This document shows, piece after piece, positions 53,946 through 62,983 of a stretch of 64,000 bases of DNA. The notes below the pieces were generated by a model, which saw nothing but the letters and a program-made list of their open reading frames with translations, ran no database searches and was not told the origin of the DNA. The first letter of the stretch is position 1; each line of letters opens with the position of its first letter. The stretch is taken from NCBI RefSeq assembly GCF_002797975.1, contig NZ_PGET01000001.1, positions 3,286,001 through 3,350,000 of the forward strand, written 5' to 3'. Made by a program: the position numbers and the translations under genes. This DNA comes from [Clostridium] celerecrescens 18A. Its GTDB lineage: Bacteria > Bacillota > Clostridia > Lachnospirales > Lachnospiraceae.

Positions 53946-53984
53946 TTAAAAATTATGTAAAATTTTGGTGAAATTTAGGTAAAA
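53946..53984 (-). promoter_or_regulatory. Pho box (PhoP/PhoB binding site)
   Basis: Minus strand hexamers TTTTAC, TTTCAC, TTTTAC and TTTTAA begin exactly 11 bp apart (5-base spacers). This fits the Gram-positive PhoP box of TT(A/T/C)ACA-like repeats with 11-bp period. It ends 6 bases upstream of the -35 box. Confidence 0.7.
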
Positions 53985-54005
53985 CTATTACCCTCATGCA
54001 AATAA

Positions 54006-54046
54006 AAAACCGCCCTGCTGTTGGAAAATCAGCGGGCAGTTCTTAC
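54006..54046 (-). terminator. Terminator of the GNAT gene
   Basis: Minus strand CTGCCCGCTG ... CAGCAGGGCGG with minor mismatches, then six T; about 15 bases past the stop. Confidence 0.8.
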
Positions 54047-54057
54047 CATGGTGAAAT

Positions 54058-54585
54058 TTACAGTAGTTTTTCATATAGTTTAAAACAATGCAATCCATAA
54101 TTACCAAGTCCCAAATCTACAGTATCCACATACTTAAATCCACATTTTTCATACAGCCTAACAGCAGGTAAGTTCTTTTCATAAACATCAAGGCGGATCG
54201 CTTTTGCGTGTTCTTTCATCCCATGTTGAACTGCAAAATCCATCAATGCCATGCCAACTCCATTTTTGAGATACTCAGGATGAACAGCAAATGTATAAAT
54301 CACAAATATATCGGAATAGTCAGCATCTATTCCCCAGTGCACCTTATGATATGCAGACTCCGGCTCATGACTTAATATCAATGAACCAACGATCTTTCCT
54401 GCATCCTTTGCAACATAAAGATTGTCATTAGCAACACCGGTCACTGCATCTTCACGGGCTGGATATATGCCTTTCCTCCAGCCGGGATAGTTTATGCCAG
54501 CCTCCAGATAATCATTCAGATCGTCATAGAGCTGCTCAAGTTGGTCAATGTCGTATCTTGTTCCCTTCTCAATAATAATGTTCAT
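54058..54585 (-). CDS. GNAT-family N-acetyltransferase
   Basis: 175 aa. GNAT fold with the acetyl-CoA-binding motif A region FAVHPEYLKNGVGMALMDFA (residues about 98-117; the usual Q/R-x-x-G-x-G/A appears as LKNGVGMA) and motif B VYEKNLPAVRLYEKCGFKYV. AGGTGACAGG upstream of the ATG. Acceptor substrate unknown. Single gene with its own terminator. Confidence 0.88.
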   Translation of the reverse strand: MNIIIEKGTRYDIDQLEQLYDDLNDYLEAGINYPGWRKGIYPAREDAVTGVANDNLYVAKDAGKIVGSLILSHEPESAYHKVHWGIDADYSDIFVIYTFAVHPEYLKNGVGMALMDFAVQHGMKEHAKAIRLDVYEKNLPAVRLYEKCGFKYVDTVDLGLGNYGLHCFKLYEKLL

Positions 54586-54703
54586 ATGTACCTGTCACCT
54601 TTCAGAATATTACAACTGGCAGGAATGCAGGAGCAAACTGTATTCATAGCTTTATAGTATCAGCTCCAATAAACCTCTTCCTCTTTTATCAAGCATAATT
54701 TTA

Positions 54704-55525
54704 TCATCCTTTCACCGCACCTGCAACCAGGCTATCCTGAATCTGATTGCTCAACATAAAATAGATAACAATGGTGGGCAGAGTTGCAATGACCATGCCC
54801 GCTCCGATCAGGCCCCAGTCAGTGGAATATTGACCTGCAAAGGACATAATTCCCACGGGCAAGGTCCGGTACCGGTCGCTGTCCACAAAGGTATTGGCTA
54901 ACATCAGCTCATTCCAGGTTCCTAAAAATGTAAAGATTGATGCGGTGGCAATCGCCGGCTTGATGATGGGAAGTATGATGGTTGCAAAGCACCGGAAAAT
55001 CCCGCAGCCATCCATACAGGCTGCCTCTTCTATTTCTATGGGGATGCCTTTGTAAAATCCGATTAAGATCATGATGCTCATGGGAAGAGCTCCCGCAATA
55101 TAAGGAATAAGAAGTCCTAAGTATCCGCCCTTTAATCCGGTTTTATCAAGGACCTGAAAGAGGGGCAGCAGAGCGGCCTGGGCCGGAATCATAATTCCCA
55201 ATGCGAAAATTCCAAATACCAGGGATTTAAGCTTCCATTTCATTCTGGCTATGGCGTAAGCAGCCATGGCAGATAACATTCCAGCAACGGCCACGGTTGC
55301 CATGGAATAGAATACGGAGTTTAAAAAGTACCGGATTAAGTTTGTCTGGGTAAATGCATTTCCGTAATTTTCCCATCTCCAGATCTGGGGAAGCCCGATG
55401 GGGTTAACTCCAAAAATCTCACCATTGCTTTTTAAGGAAAAGGTAAAAAGCCAATACAAGGGAAAAAGCTGAGTCAGTGCAATGAGGCACAGCAGCAAAA
55501 ACTTTATCTTTTTTTTCATATTCAT
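54704..55525 (-). CDS. CUT1 sugar ABC transporter permease (MalG type), second system
   Basis: 273 aa from MNMKKKIKFLLL, chosen because GGAGG lies seven bases upstream. Six membrane segments. The EAA loop is EEAACMDGCGIFRCFATIILPI, and the end LVAGAVKG is MalG-like. Follows the MalF-type gene after 16 bases. No ATPase in the cluster. Confidence 0.93.
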   Translation of the reverse strand: MNMKKKIKFLLLCLIALTQLFPLYWLFTFSLKSNGEIFGVNPIGLPQIWRWENYGNAFTQTNLIRYFLNSVFYSMATVAVAGMLSAMAAYAIARMKWKLKSLVFGIFALGIMIPAQAALLPLFQVLDKTGLKGGYLGLLIPYIAGALPMSIMILIGFYKGIPIEIEEAACMDGCGIFRCFATIILPIIKPAIATASIFTFLGTWNELMLANTFVDSDRYRTLPVGIMSFAGQYSTDWGLIGAGMVIATLPTIVIYFMLSNQIQDSLVAGAVKG

Positions 55526-55541
55526 AGGACCGCCTCCGCAT

Positions 55542-56435
55542 TTATATGGCTGATGCATTTTCTTCCGCTTTTTTAAACAGCCTGCTCACAATAAAGGTAA
55601 ACAGCAGGCATTCCACTACAATGAAAAATGCCTGTGCGCTTCCATACCCATACAGGCCTCTGCGGAATAAATTATTGTACATCAGAGTTGCAGGTACCTC
55701 ACTGGCATGGTTTGGGCCGCCTCCGGTCATGACATAAATTAAGTCAAAAGCCCTTAGAGAGCCGGTAATGGAAAATATGACACAGGTCTTAATCACCGGG
55801 GCTAATAGGGGCAGGGTTATCTTTGTATTCACCTGCCACTTACTGGCACCGTCGATTTGAGCTGCCTCATAATAATCCTGGGAAATGGATTTGATCCCTG
55901 CATAAAAAATCAGCATATGATAGCCGATGTACTGCCACACCGCAGGAATCAGAGTGGAGAGAAATGCAGTTTTGGGATTGGAAAGCCAGGAATAGCTGAA
56001 ATCAGTGGCTCCCAGGGCACGGATCAAAAGGTTTAAAAGTCCGTATTCGCTGTTGAACATCTTCATCCAAAGCTGACCGATCACCATACTGGAAATGACC
56101 ACCGGCAAAAAGTAAACGGTACGAAAGAATTTTTCGCCTTTTACTCCCCTTGCCAGGACCATAGCCAGAAAAAGGGAGATGGGCAGCTGAATGAGTAAGG
56201 ATGCGCCCACTAAAAGAAAGGAATTTAAAACGGCCTTCACAAAGTGGCGGTCCTCTACGAATAACCTTATGTAATTCCCAAGACCAATAAACTTCATTTT
56301 TCCCATGCCATCGTACTGGAATAGGCTGTAGGCTCCGGAAATAAAAAGGGGTATCACACTAAAGCTGATAAACAGAATGAGCGCAGGCAGTACAAAACAG
56401 GCCACAAAGCTCTTTTTTCCCAACATATTATTCAT
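55542..56435 (-). CDS. CUT1 sugar ABC transporter permease (MalF type), second system
   Basis: 297 aa from MNNMLGKKSF, with GGGAG seven bases upstream; a TTG two codons earlier is less well placed. Six membrane segments, EAA loop YEAAQIDGASKWQVNTKITLPL, and the conserved YVMTGGGPNHASEV stretch. Confidence 0.93.
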   Translation of the reverse strand: MNNMLGKKSFVACFVLPALILFISFSVIPLFISGAYSLFQYDGMGKMKFIGLGNYIRLFVEDRHFVKAVLNSFLLVGASLLIQLPISLFLAMVLARGVKGEKFFRTVYFLPVVISSMVIGQLWMKMFNSEYGLLNLLIRALGATDFSYSWLSNPKTAFLSTLIPAVWQYIGYHMLIFYAGIKSISQDYYEAAQIDGASKWQVNTKITLPLLAPVIKTCVIFSITGSLRAFDLIYVMTGGGPNHASEVPATLMYNNLFRRGLYGYGSAQAFFIVVECLLFTFIVSRLFKKAEENASAI

Positions 56436-56503
56436 GGACAATCTCCCTTGGGCAAAAAATGGGTATCGCCTGTTTCTGTAAGCGATACCCCCTTTGCTCT
56501 TAC

Positions 56504-57829
56504 TTACTTATTAATAGCTGCTTCATGTTCCTTTATAAACTCACCCGTATCGGCACCTGGAGCGAACAGGGTCTGCACCTGTTCATTATGAATGGTGGCA
56601 GGTTCCGCATCAAGAGATGTATCCCATGCAAGGACTGAGGTCTTTCCTTGGGATAGGAGATCTTTGATCTGTACGAAAAGAGGATTTAAGCCCTTTTCAT
56701 CCACCTCTGTTTTCCATCCGCTGAAACCTGAGCCTGACTCATAAGCAGCTTCTCCCATCTTTTCGTTTATGTAAATGGTGAATTTAGCAGCTTCATCCGG
56801 ATTCTTCGTGCTCTTATTTACCCAGAAGGATTCTACGAATCCGCCGCAATAATCGGTTTCATTGCCTTTGCCGGTAATCATGGGGATTTTCATTGCCACC
56901 ACATCCTCCGGATTGATGGTAACAGCTTTATCTGTATAAATGCCATTTGCAAACCAGCTTCCCATAAGCCTCATGGCTGCTCTTCCGGTTCCAAAGGCTG
57001 CATTGGCATCATCATTGCCCTGCTCCAGAGGATTGGCTCCAAATGCGCCCATCTTGTATAATTCCTGGACCATATCAGCCGCTTCCGCATAGCCCTCTCC
57101 TTCAAAGGGAGCCTGGCCGGTGAGCATCTTGTTGATTCCCTCTGCCCCTACGGTCCGCAGTGCCAATGCCTGATAGATGAATGCCGCATTCCAGCCATCC
57201 TTTGCGCCAGAAGCCAGAGGGGTCACCCCATCAAGAGCTTTCAGCTTTTCAACTGCGGATACCAGTTTGTCGTAAGTATCCGGAAGCTCTGCTCCTGCCT
57301 GATCAAATAAGGCCTTATTGCAGTATAAGGTCATATACCAGGAAAAGGAGGGAAGAGAATAGGTTTTTCCATTGTATTCAAAAGCTGCCGTAGAGCCCTC
57401 CAGGAGTTTTCCCTTAACCTCATCTGTTATATAGGAATCCAGAGGAAGAAGTTTATCCGCATTGATCATCTTTCTTGCGGTTCCTGCCCCCCAGTAATAG
57501 AACACATCAATTCCCTTTGCATCTCCTGCAAACTCTGCGGAAATCTTCGTCTTATAAGCCTCCGTATCCAGAGTCTGGGTGTTGATTTCCACATTGGGGT
57601 TTTCTGCTAAATAAGCGGCAACCGACTCATCATATTTTTTCTTTAGTTCATTGGTATCATTGGACCACTGGTGCCAGACATTTAAAACGGTCTTTTCCGT
57701 CTTTCCCTCCCCTGAACTGCCGGCGTTTGTTGGGGCCGCACTGTCTTTGCTTCCACAGCCTGTCATACCTGCTGCCAGGGCTGCTGTAAGCACCACGGCC
57801 GAAACTCTCTTTAATAAACTTTTTTTCAT
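56504..57829 (-). CDS. Sugar-binding lipoprotein, second CUT1 system
   Basis: 441 aa. Lipobox AAGMTGC with lipidated C25, then a family 1 solute-binding fold (VLNVWHQWSNDTNELKKKYDES). Aromatic residues such as Y/W in VFYYWGAGTARK and FSWYMTLY suit sugar stacking. AGGAGGAG before the ATG. First gene of the transporter operon, just downstream of a two-component system that is the likely regulator. Ligand unknown. Confidence 0.92.
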   Translation of the reverse strand: MKKSLLKRVSAVVLTAALAAGMTGCGSKDSAAPTNAGSSGEGKTEKTVLNVWHQWSNDTNELKKKYDESVAAYLAENPNVEINTQTLDTEAYKTKISAEFAGDAKGIDVFYYWGAGTARKMINADKLLPLDSYITDEVKGKLLEGSTAAFEYNGKTYSLPSFSWYMTLYCNKALFDQAGAELPDTYDKLVSAVEKLKALDGVTPLASGAKDGWNAAFIYQALALRTVGAEGINKMLTGQAPFEGEGYAEAADMVQELYKMGAFGANPLEQGNDDANAAFGTGRAAMRLMGSWFANGIYTDKAVTINPEDVVAMKIPMITGKGNETDYCGGFVESFWVNKSTKNPDEAAKFTIYINEKMGEAAYESGSGFSGWKTEVDEKGLNPLFVQIKDLLSQGKTSVLAWDTSLDAEPATIHNEQVQTLFAPGADTGEFIKEHEAAINK

Positions 57830-57869
57830 CTCAATCTCCTCCTGGGTTTCTTTGTTTCCTTCTGATATC

Positions 57870-57898
57870 AGTATAGCGAAACTCTTTTTTTAACTCAA
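57870..57898 (-). promoter_or_regulatory. Promoter of the second sugar transporter operon
   Basis: Minus strand TTGAGT, 17 bases, TATACT, 40 bases upstream of the binding-protein start. It lies just downstream of the two-component genes, so the operon can be transcribed separately. Confidence 0.75.
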
Positions 57899-57932
57899 TT
57901 AAATATTTTGACCCAAAAGGTTAGAAATTTTA

Positions 57933-58031
57933 CTACCTTTGCTTAAACTCCTTAACGGTTACTCCCACATGCTTTTTAAAGCAGATGCCAAAGTAATGGG
58001 AATCCCGGAATCCTACCTTTTCTGCTATTTC
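57933..58031 (-). pseudogene. Detached C-terminal end of the response regulator (after an in-frame stop)
   Basis: In the same frame, directly after the TAA at 58032-58034, 32 sense codons follow and end at TAG 57933. They read EIAEKVGFRDSHYFG then ICFKKHVGVTVKEFKQR. This is the expected end of an AraC-type domain, including the recognition helix of the second helix-turn-helix. Confidence 0.85.
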
Positions 58032-59501
58032 TTATACTTTGTAATCCGTTGTATTAAGAAGGCGGATGCTCTCTTCAATCCTTTTTTTCAGGACATATTC
58101 TATCAGGCTCTGTCCGGCCTCTTTTTTAAAAACTCTGCTTAAGTAGCTTTCATTGGAAAAAACAGCCGATGCTACGGATTTAAGAGTAAGAGCGGGATCG
58201 CAAAAGTTTTTATCGATATATTCCAGGGCCTCGTTTGCCACCTTATTTCCCTGCTTTGATTTCTTACTGTTATGATAATTCAAAATGATATGGATGGATT
58301 CATCCAGAAACTGACGGCACTCTTCCACCGTCTGTATGGATTGTATGGATTCATACAGACGGTCTTCTCCTATGAGCTGTTCCAAGCTGACCCCATACTT
58401 ATTAAGGGTGCTTCCGGCTTTAGACATCAGGTCCATAACCGTGAGTCTTAAATATTCTACTTCCGTTACCCTTGAGTTCCTGACTCCTTCCACATAATCC
58501 CCGATTGCAGCAGATACCCTGTCAGAAATTCCATTGGTCAGGGAAAAAAGGAAGTCCTCCCAGTCAAAGGTCAGCTTATCCGGATTTTTTTCCATAATAT
58601 GCATATATTCTTCGTACGTGATGATCCGGTTATCCCCTAAAAGAACCGATGCACTGAGGGCATGTTCCGATTCATCAAAAGCTTCAGCAATTCCCTCATA
58701 GCTCTCATGGCTGTTGCTGATGCCAATGGTGGAATCAATGCGGTTTTCCCTCAGCCTTTGATGGATCTGCCGTGCAATTTCCCCGCTGTCCTTTACGCGT
58801 CTGGCCGTACAAAACAGGATCATATTTTTCATATAATGAAGAAAGGATATGGTTCCGTCTATGGGATCACTGCCAAGGAGTACCATAGCCCTTTTATGGA
58901 GGCTGCCGTCTGCTTCTCCTGACTGTTCCTCTTTCAAATGAATGTTTAAGCAGCAGCACCCTTCTAACAGCGCTTCGCAGCCATAGGCAAGAAGCTTTTT
59001 CACCGCTTCCTCCTCTCTGGTCCGCTTTTCCACCAGCCGCTGAAAGAAGCTTTCCATTAAAATGTCCTTGTCGGCAGACACACTCTGCTTTAACATCTCC
59101 ACCTCCTTACGGTGGTCCTTTTCCTTTATGATTTTTCCCCTGATCTTAAGAGCGATTTCCTTCAGCTCATTCATATCAATGGGCTTTAACAGAAAATCCT
59201 CTACCCCCAGCTTTACCGCCCGCCTTGCGTATTCAAATTCCCGGTAACCTGTGATCATGATCACATGAATGCTTTCATCCAAAACTGAAATATGTTCCGC
59301 AAGCTCCAGACCATCCATATGGGGCATATTGATATCCGTCAAAACCAACTCCGGCTTTCTGTATTTTATAAATTCCAATGCTTCCGCACCGGAGGAAGCC
59401 TCCCCAATGACTGAAAATCCATGATCTTCCCAGGGAAATCCCCGTTTGATCAGCACCCGTTCCAATTTTTCATCATCCACAATCAGTACCTTGATCTCCA
59501 T
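58032..59501 (-). CDS. YesN-type AraC response regulator, truncated by an in-frame stop
   Basis: 489 aa as encoded; 522 aa would be expected without the TAA. Receiver domain 1-120 with D9/D10, phospho-acceptor D56 (LTDINMPHMDG) and K in LLKPID. The middle region (about 160-370) is a helical linker common in YesN proteins. The AraC-type domain starts at about 395 (EALEYIDKNFCDPALTLKSVA), has the first helix-turn-helix (NESYLSRVFKKEAG), and stops at TTDYKV. The usual continuation YEIAEKVGF is present in frame after a single stop codon (KV-stop-EIAEKVGF), as if a TAC/TAT became TAA. DNA binding is probably damaged unless the stop is a sequencing error or is read through. Overlaps the kinase gene by 29 bases. 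Confidence 0.88.
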   Translation of the reverse strand: MEIKVLIVDDEKLERVLIKRGFPWEDHGFSVIGEASSGAEALEFIKYRKPELVLTDINMPHMDGLELAEHISVLDESIHVIMITGYREFEYARRAVKLGVEDFLLKPIDMNELKEIALKIRGKIIKEKDHRKEVEMLKQSVSADKDILMESFFQRLVEKRTREEEAVKKLLAYGCEALLEGCCCLNIHLKEEQSGEADGSLHKRAMVLLGSDPIDGTISFLHYMKNMILFCTARRVKDSGEIARQIHQRLRENRIDSTIGISNSHESYEGIAEAFDESEHALSASVLLGDNRIITYEEYMHIMEKNPDKLTFDWEDFLFSLTNGISDRVSAAIGDYVEGVRNSRVTEVEYLRLTVMDLMSKAGSTLNKYGVSLEQLIGEDRLYESIQSIQTVEECRQFLDESIHIILNYHNSKKSKQGNKVANEALEYIDKNFCDPALTLKSVASAVFSNESYLSRVFKKEAGQSLIEYVLKKRIEESIRLLNTTDYKV

Positions 59502-61212
59502 GCTCCACTCCCTTTGCTTCCATTCGTTTTACTCGTACTGCTATTTCCGTCCCATTTCCGATTTCACTATGGATAAGGACCGGCTGCCTGATCCCATGGT
59601 AGAGGGTGATCCGCTGCATCAGGTTATAAAGGCCGAATCCTGACTTACCGGTCACTGTCCTGCCTTCCATGATTTCTTCGATCTTTTCCTCGCTCATGCC
59701 GACCCCATCATCAGACACCAGAAAAATAATTTCATCCTCATCGGAAAAGGCCTTGATGGAAATGGTTCCTTTTCCTTCCCTTGGCTTAATACCATGGTGA
59801 ACGGCATTCTCCACCAACGGCTGCAAAAGCAGCTTTAATATCCTGCAATCCTTCACCTCATCTTCTACATCCATCTCTACCTTTATTTCATTGTCATATC
59901 GGATATTTAAGATAGTCAAGTAGCTTTGTATGCAGCTTATTTCATCCTTTACCGTAATAAAATCCAATCCGCTGTTTAAGCTGTTCCTGTAAAAGCTTCC
60001 CAGAGCCTGAGTCATTTTAAAGCAATTATCATAATCCCGCATGAGAGCAAGAGCGGATACCGCATCAAGGGTATTGTACAGGAAATGGGGGTTAATCTGG
60101 GCCTGAAGCAGATCCAGTTCCACCTTTGCAATGATCTGCTCTTCTTCCTTCACCTTTTGGATCAGGTTTTTAATGGATCTTGCCATATGATTAAATACCC
60201 GCTTTAAATTATTGATCTCATCTTTCTGCCGGTCCACCTCCATTTCATCAAACTGACCTTTTTCCACAAGCATCATATGCTTTTCCACCTTTAACAGGGG
60301 ATGGAAGATAAAACGGGTGAGCATGACCGAGCAGATGAAGACAAAAGCAACGTTCATACACATGATCAGCAGGATTACGGTGGAATAATAGGGCGCCATG
60401 GCTGTCATATTATCCAGTTGAAAGGATCCGGCCAGTTTCCAGTTTTCTATGCCGATGTCCTGAGTGATCACCAGCCGGTTTTCGCCGTTCCGCTGTCCGG
60501 GATTCCCAGGGGCCACAATGTATTCATCCTCATCACCCAGGATATAAAAATCACTGTCACTGGAATTGCTGACCCCATTAAAGTAATTGCGTATTGTCTC
60601 CTCATTGACCGTAACCAGCAGGATGGCCAAAGGCTTATATGTATTTTCATCCCGGATCTCCCGGATATAGGTAATATAAGGGGTATCTCCATAAAATTCA
60701 ATGACCCCCTCGCTGCCTTTCATAAAAAAACCGTTTCCCCTGTGCTCACTTAAGTGCCGGTACCACTCAGACTCCAGAATCTTTTCTCCGTCAATACCCT
60801 TGGGTGTCTTTTTATAGGAGCTGTACACATTATGATAGGAATCCATAATTAAAACGCTGGAAATATATTCTCCTGACAGGATCATATTCACCAGACTTTG
60901 CTTGATGGTTCTCTGGATCGACGGATCAATGGCCCTGTTATCCACATTTCTTAAAGCCTCCTGAACATTTTTGTCAAAATAGATCAGGTTTGAAAACTGG
61001 GTCACATTATCAAAGATCAGGGACAAATTTCCCTTAAGGGCGCTGACCGTCTGAGTTCCTGCTCCCATAATTTCTTTTTTCGTGTAGGAGCTGTTAATAA
61101 CAGATATGACCGAAAAGGTGATTACAAAGGATAATAATACGACCGTTAAATACATAATCAGGATCTTTGTCTTAATCCTCATATTCTTCCATACATCCAT
61201 CAGACCAGCCAT
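59473..61212 (-). CDS. YesM-type sensor histidine kinase
   Basis: 579 aa from MAGLMDVWKN, with GGGAGG five bases upstream; frames to 61275 extend over the promoter. Membrane helix at about 18-40, a dCache-like extracellular sensor (about 40-275), a second helix (VILLIMCMNVAFVFICSVML), HAMP, then His_kinase with phospho-acceptor H376 in QINPHFLYNTLDAV. HATPase motifs LVENAVHHG and SDDGVGM follow. This class (HPK7/YesM) typically controls an adjacent sugar transporter through a YesN regulator. Its gene overlaps the regulator gene, so they are coupled. Confidence 0.92.
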   Translation of the reverse strand: MAGLMDVWKNMRIKTKILIMYLTVVLLSFVITFSVISVINSSYTKKEIMGAGTQTVSALKGNLSLIFDNVTQFSNLIYFDKNVQEALRNVDNRAIDPSIQRTIKQSLVNMILSGEYISSVLIMDSYHNVYSSYKKTPKGIDGEKILESEWYRHLSEHRGNGFFMKGSEGVIEFYGDTPYITYIREIRDENTYKPLAILLVTVNEETIRNYFNGVSNSSDSDFYILGDEDEYIVAPGNPGQRNGENRLVITQDIGIENWKLAGSFQLDNMTAMAPYYSTVILLIMCMNVAFVFICSVMLTRFIFHPLLKVEKHMMLVEKGQFDEMEVDRQKDEINNLKRVFNHMARSIKNLIQKVKEEEQIIAKVELDLLQAQINPHFLYNTLDAVSALALMRDYDNCFKMTQALGSFYRNSLNSGLDFITVKDEISCIQSYLTILNIRYDNEIKVEMDVEDEVKDCRILKLLLQPLVENAVHHGIKPREGKGTISIKAFSDEDEIIFLVSDDGVGMSEEKIEEIMEGRTVTGKSGFGLYNLMQRITLYHGIRQPVLIHSEIGNGTEIAVRVKRMEAKGVEHGDQGTDCG

Positions 61213-61246
61213 AGCAGCCTCCCCATTCATATGATTTTTCACCCTT

Positions 61247-61275
61247 ATTCTAGCGAGTTTGGCAGGGGTTGTCAA
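61247..61275 (-). promoter_or_regulatory. Sigma-A promoter of the YesM/YesN operon
   Basis: Minus strand TTGACA, 17 bases, TAGAAT, 35 bases upstream of the chosen kinase start. Confidence 0.8.
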
Positions 61276-61418
61276 AAGAAAGTTCGGATCATTTCATTCC
61301 GGTGGTTTTCTTAAAGTATATCCCAGGCAGACGAATTACTGAATTTAATTATTTTGCTGAAAAGGTTATTTTTTTTACTTTGTCAGATTCCTTTTGATAA
61401 AAACTCCGCTTCCCTGCG

Positions 61419-61447
61419 TTGCTTTTCTTCTTTAGATTGATTATAAT
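61419..61447 (+). promoter_or_regulatory. Sigma-A promoter of the PHP phosphatase gene
   Basis: TTGCTT, 17 bases, TATAAT; 27 bases before the start codon. Confidence 0.75.
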
Positions 61448-61474
61448 GAATTTAATTTGTGAAAGGAGAACCCC

Positions 61475-62272
61475 ATGCTGCCAGATTATCATTTTCATAC
61501 AAACTTTTCAGGAGACTCCGAAACCCCAATGCGGGCCCAATTGGACCGGGCCATAAGCCTTGGAATGACTTCCCTCTGTGTAACGGACCACCACGATTAT
61601 GACGTGGACTCAATCATCGATTTTACCCTTCAGACAGACCAGTATTTTGAAGCAATGTCTGCCTTAAGGGAAGAATACAAAGACCGGATCGACCTTCGCA
61701 TAGGGATCGAACTGGGACTTCAGACCCATTTAATAGAATATTACAGGGAGTTGTTAGCAAGCTATCCCTTTGATTTTGTCATCGGCTCCACCCACTTTAT
61801 TAACAGAAAAGATCCTGCTTATCCGGAGTTTTTTAAAGGAAGAGAGGAGCAGAAAGCATATCTTCAGTATTTCCAGGCCACACTGGATAATGTGAAAAAT
61901 ATTGATAACTATGACGTAGCAGGCCATATCGACTACATCGTCCGTTATGGCCCGAATAAAGCCCGTTACTACAGCTATGAAGCATACCGTGAAATTTTAG
62001 ATGACATTTTAAGAGCGATTATTGAGCGGGGCAAAGGAATTGAATGCAACACAGCCGGTTTCCGGAAAGGGATCGGTCAGCCAAACCCATGTAATGATAT
62101 TTTAAAGCGCTATAAGGAATTAGGCGGGGAGATCATAACCATCGGTTCTGACGCCCATATACCGGAAGATCTAGGGGCAGACTTTCAGACAGCGGGTGAA
62201 CTTCTAAGGCAATGCGGATTTTCCTATTATACGGAGTTCCGCGGGCGAAAGCCGGAATTTAAACCCCTGTAA
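61475..62272 (+). CDS. PHP-domain histidinol-phosphatase (HisJ/HisK type)
   Basis: 265 aa. PHP metal-binding motifs in order: DYHFHTNFSGD (H6, H8), VTDHHDYD, GIELGLQ, GSTHF, VAGHIDYI and GSDAH. Length and motif spacing fit HisJ-type L-histidinol phosphate phosphatase, the eighth step of histidine synthesis. Other his genes are not adjacent, so a related phosphoesterase role is possible. AAGGAG seven bases before the ATG. Starts a plus-strand group with sdaAB-sdaAA, divergent from the two-component system. Confidence 0.87.
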   Translation: MLPDYHFHTNFSGDSETPMRAQLDRAISLGMTSLCVTDHHDYDVDSIIDFTLQTDQYFEAMSALREEYKDRIDLRIGIELGLQTHLIEYYRELLASYPFDFVIGSTHFINRKDPAYPEFFKGREEQKAYLQYFQATLDNVKNIDNYDVAGHIDYIVRYGPNKARYYSYEAYREILDDILRAIIERGKGIECNTAGFRKGIGQPNPCNDILKRYKELGGEIITIGSDAHIPEDLGADFQTAGELLRQCGFSYYTEFRGRKPEFKPL

Positions 62273-62310
62273 ACAAATGAGAGAAACCATACTTGGAATG
62301 GAGAATTGCC

Positions 62311-62970
62311 ATGAATGTATTTAATATTATCGGTCCTGTTATGATCGGACCTTCCAGCTCCCATACGGCCGGCGCTGCCCGCATCGGTAAAACGGCCGCC
62401 CTGCTTCTAGGTGCTCCTGTTGCAAAAGCAGATATCCTGTTTCACGGCTCCTTTGCAAAAACCTACAAAGGGCACGGCACGGACAAAGCCATTGTGGGGG
62501 GGATCTTAAAACTGGACCCCTGGGACCCGGGAATCCGAACAAGCCTTGATACCGCCAAGGAACAGGGGATATCCGTCACGATCCATACCGGAATCATTGA
62601 AAATGCCCATCCAAACACGGCGTTGGTCACCCTTACCTCAGATCAGGGCAGTACCATCTCCGTCCAGGGAGCATCTGTAGGAGGCGGCAACATCGTCATA
62701 AACAAGGTAAATGACATGGAAGTTTATTTTACCGGGCAGAATACCACCCTGATCGTCATGCACCAGGATGTTCCCGGAATCATTGCTCATGTGACGAACC
62801 TGGTGGCCGTGGGCAATGCCAACATCTGCAATTTCCGCTTAAACAGGCAGGAAAAACGCGGACTTGCCATCATGACCATTGAAATGGACTCTGACTTTGA
62901 CCAGTCTCTGGTCTCCCAGATCCAAACCATCCCTTATGTATACAACACGATTTTGTTAAAATTAAACTGA
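62311..62970 (+). CDS. sdaAB: L-serine dehydratase, beta subunit (iron-sulfur type)
   Basis: 219 aa from MNVFNIIGPVMIGPSSSHTAG, with GGAG seven bases upstream. The N-terminal SDH_beta domain has the conserved GPSSSHTAGAARIG; a C-terminal ACT domain (TLIVMHQDVPGIIAHVTNLVA) may bind serine or act in assembly. Works with the alpha subunit encoded 13 bases downstream to deaminate L-serine to pyruvate and ammonia. Confidence 0.95.
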   Translation: MNVFNIIGPVMIGPSSSHTAGAARIGKTAALLLGAPVAKADILFHGSFAKTYKGHGTDKAIVGGILKLDPWDPGIRTSLDTAKEQGISVTIHTGIIENAHPNTALVTLTSDQGSTISVQGASVGGGNIVINKVNDMEVYFTGQNTTLIVMHQDVPGIIAHVTNLVAVGNANICNFRLNRQEKRGLAIMTIEMDSDFDQSLVSQIQTIPYVYNTILLKLN

Positions 62971-62983
62971 CCAGGAGGAACCT

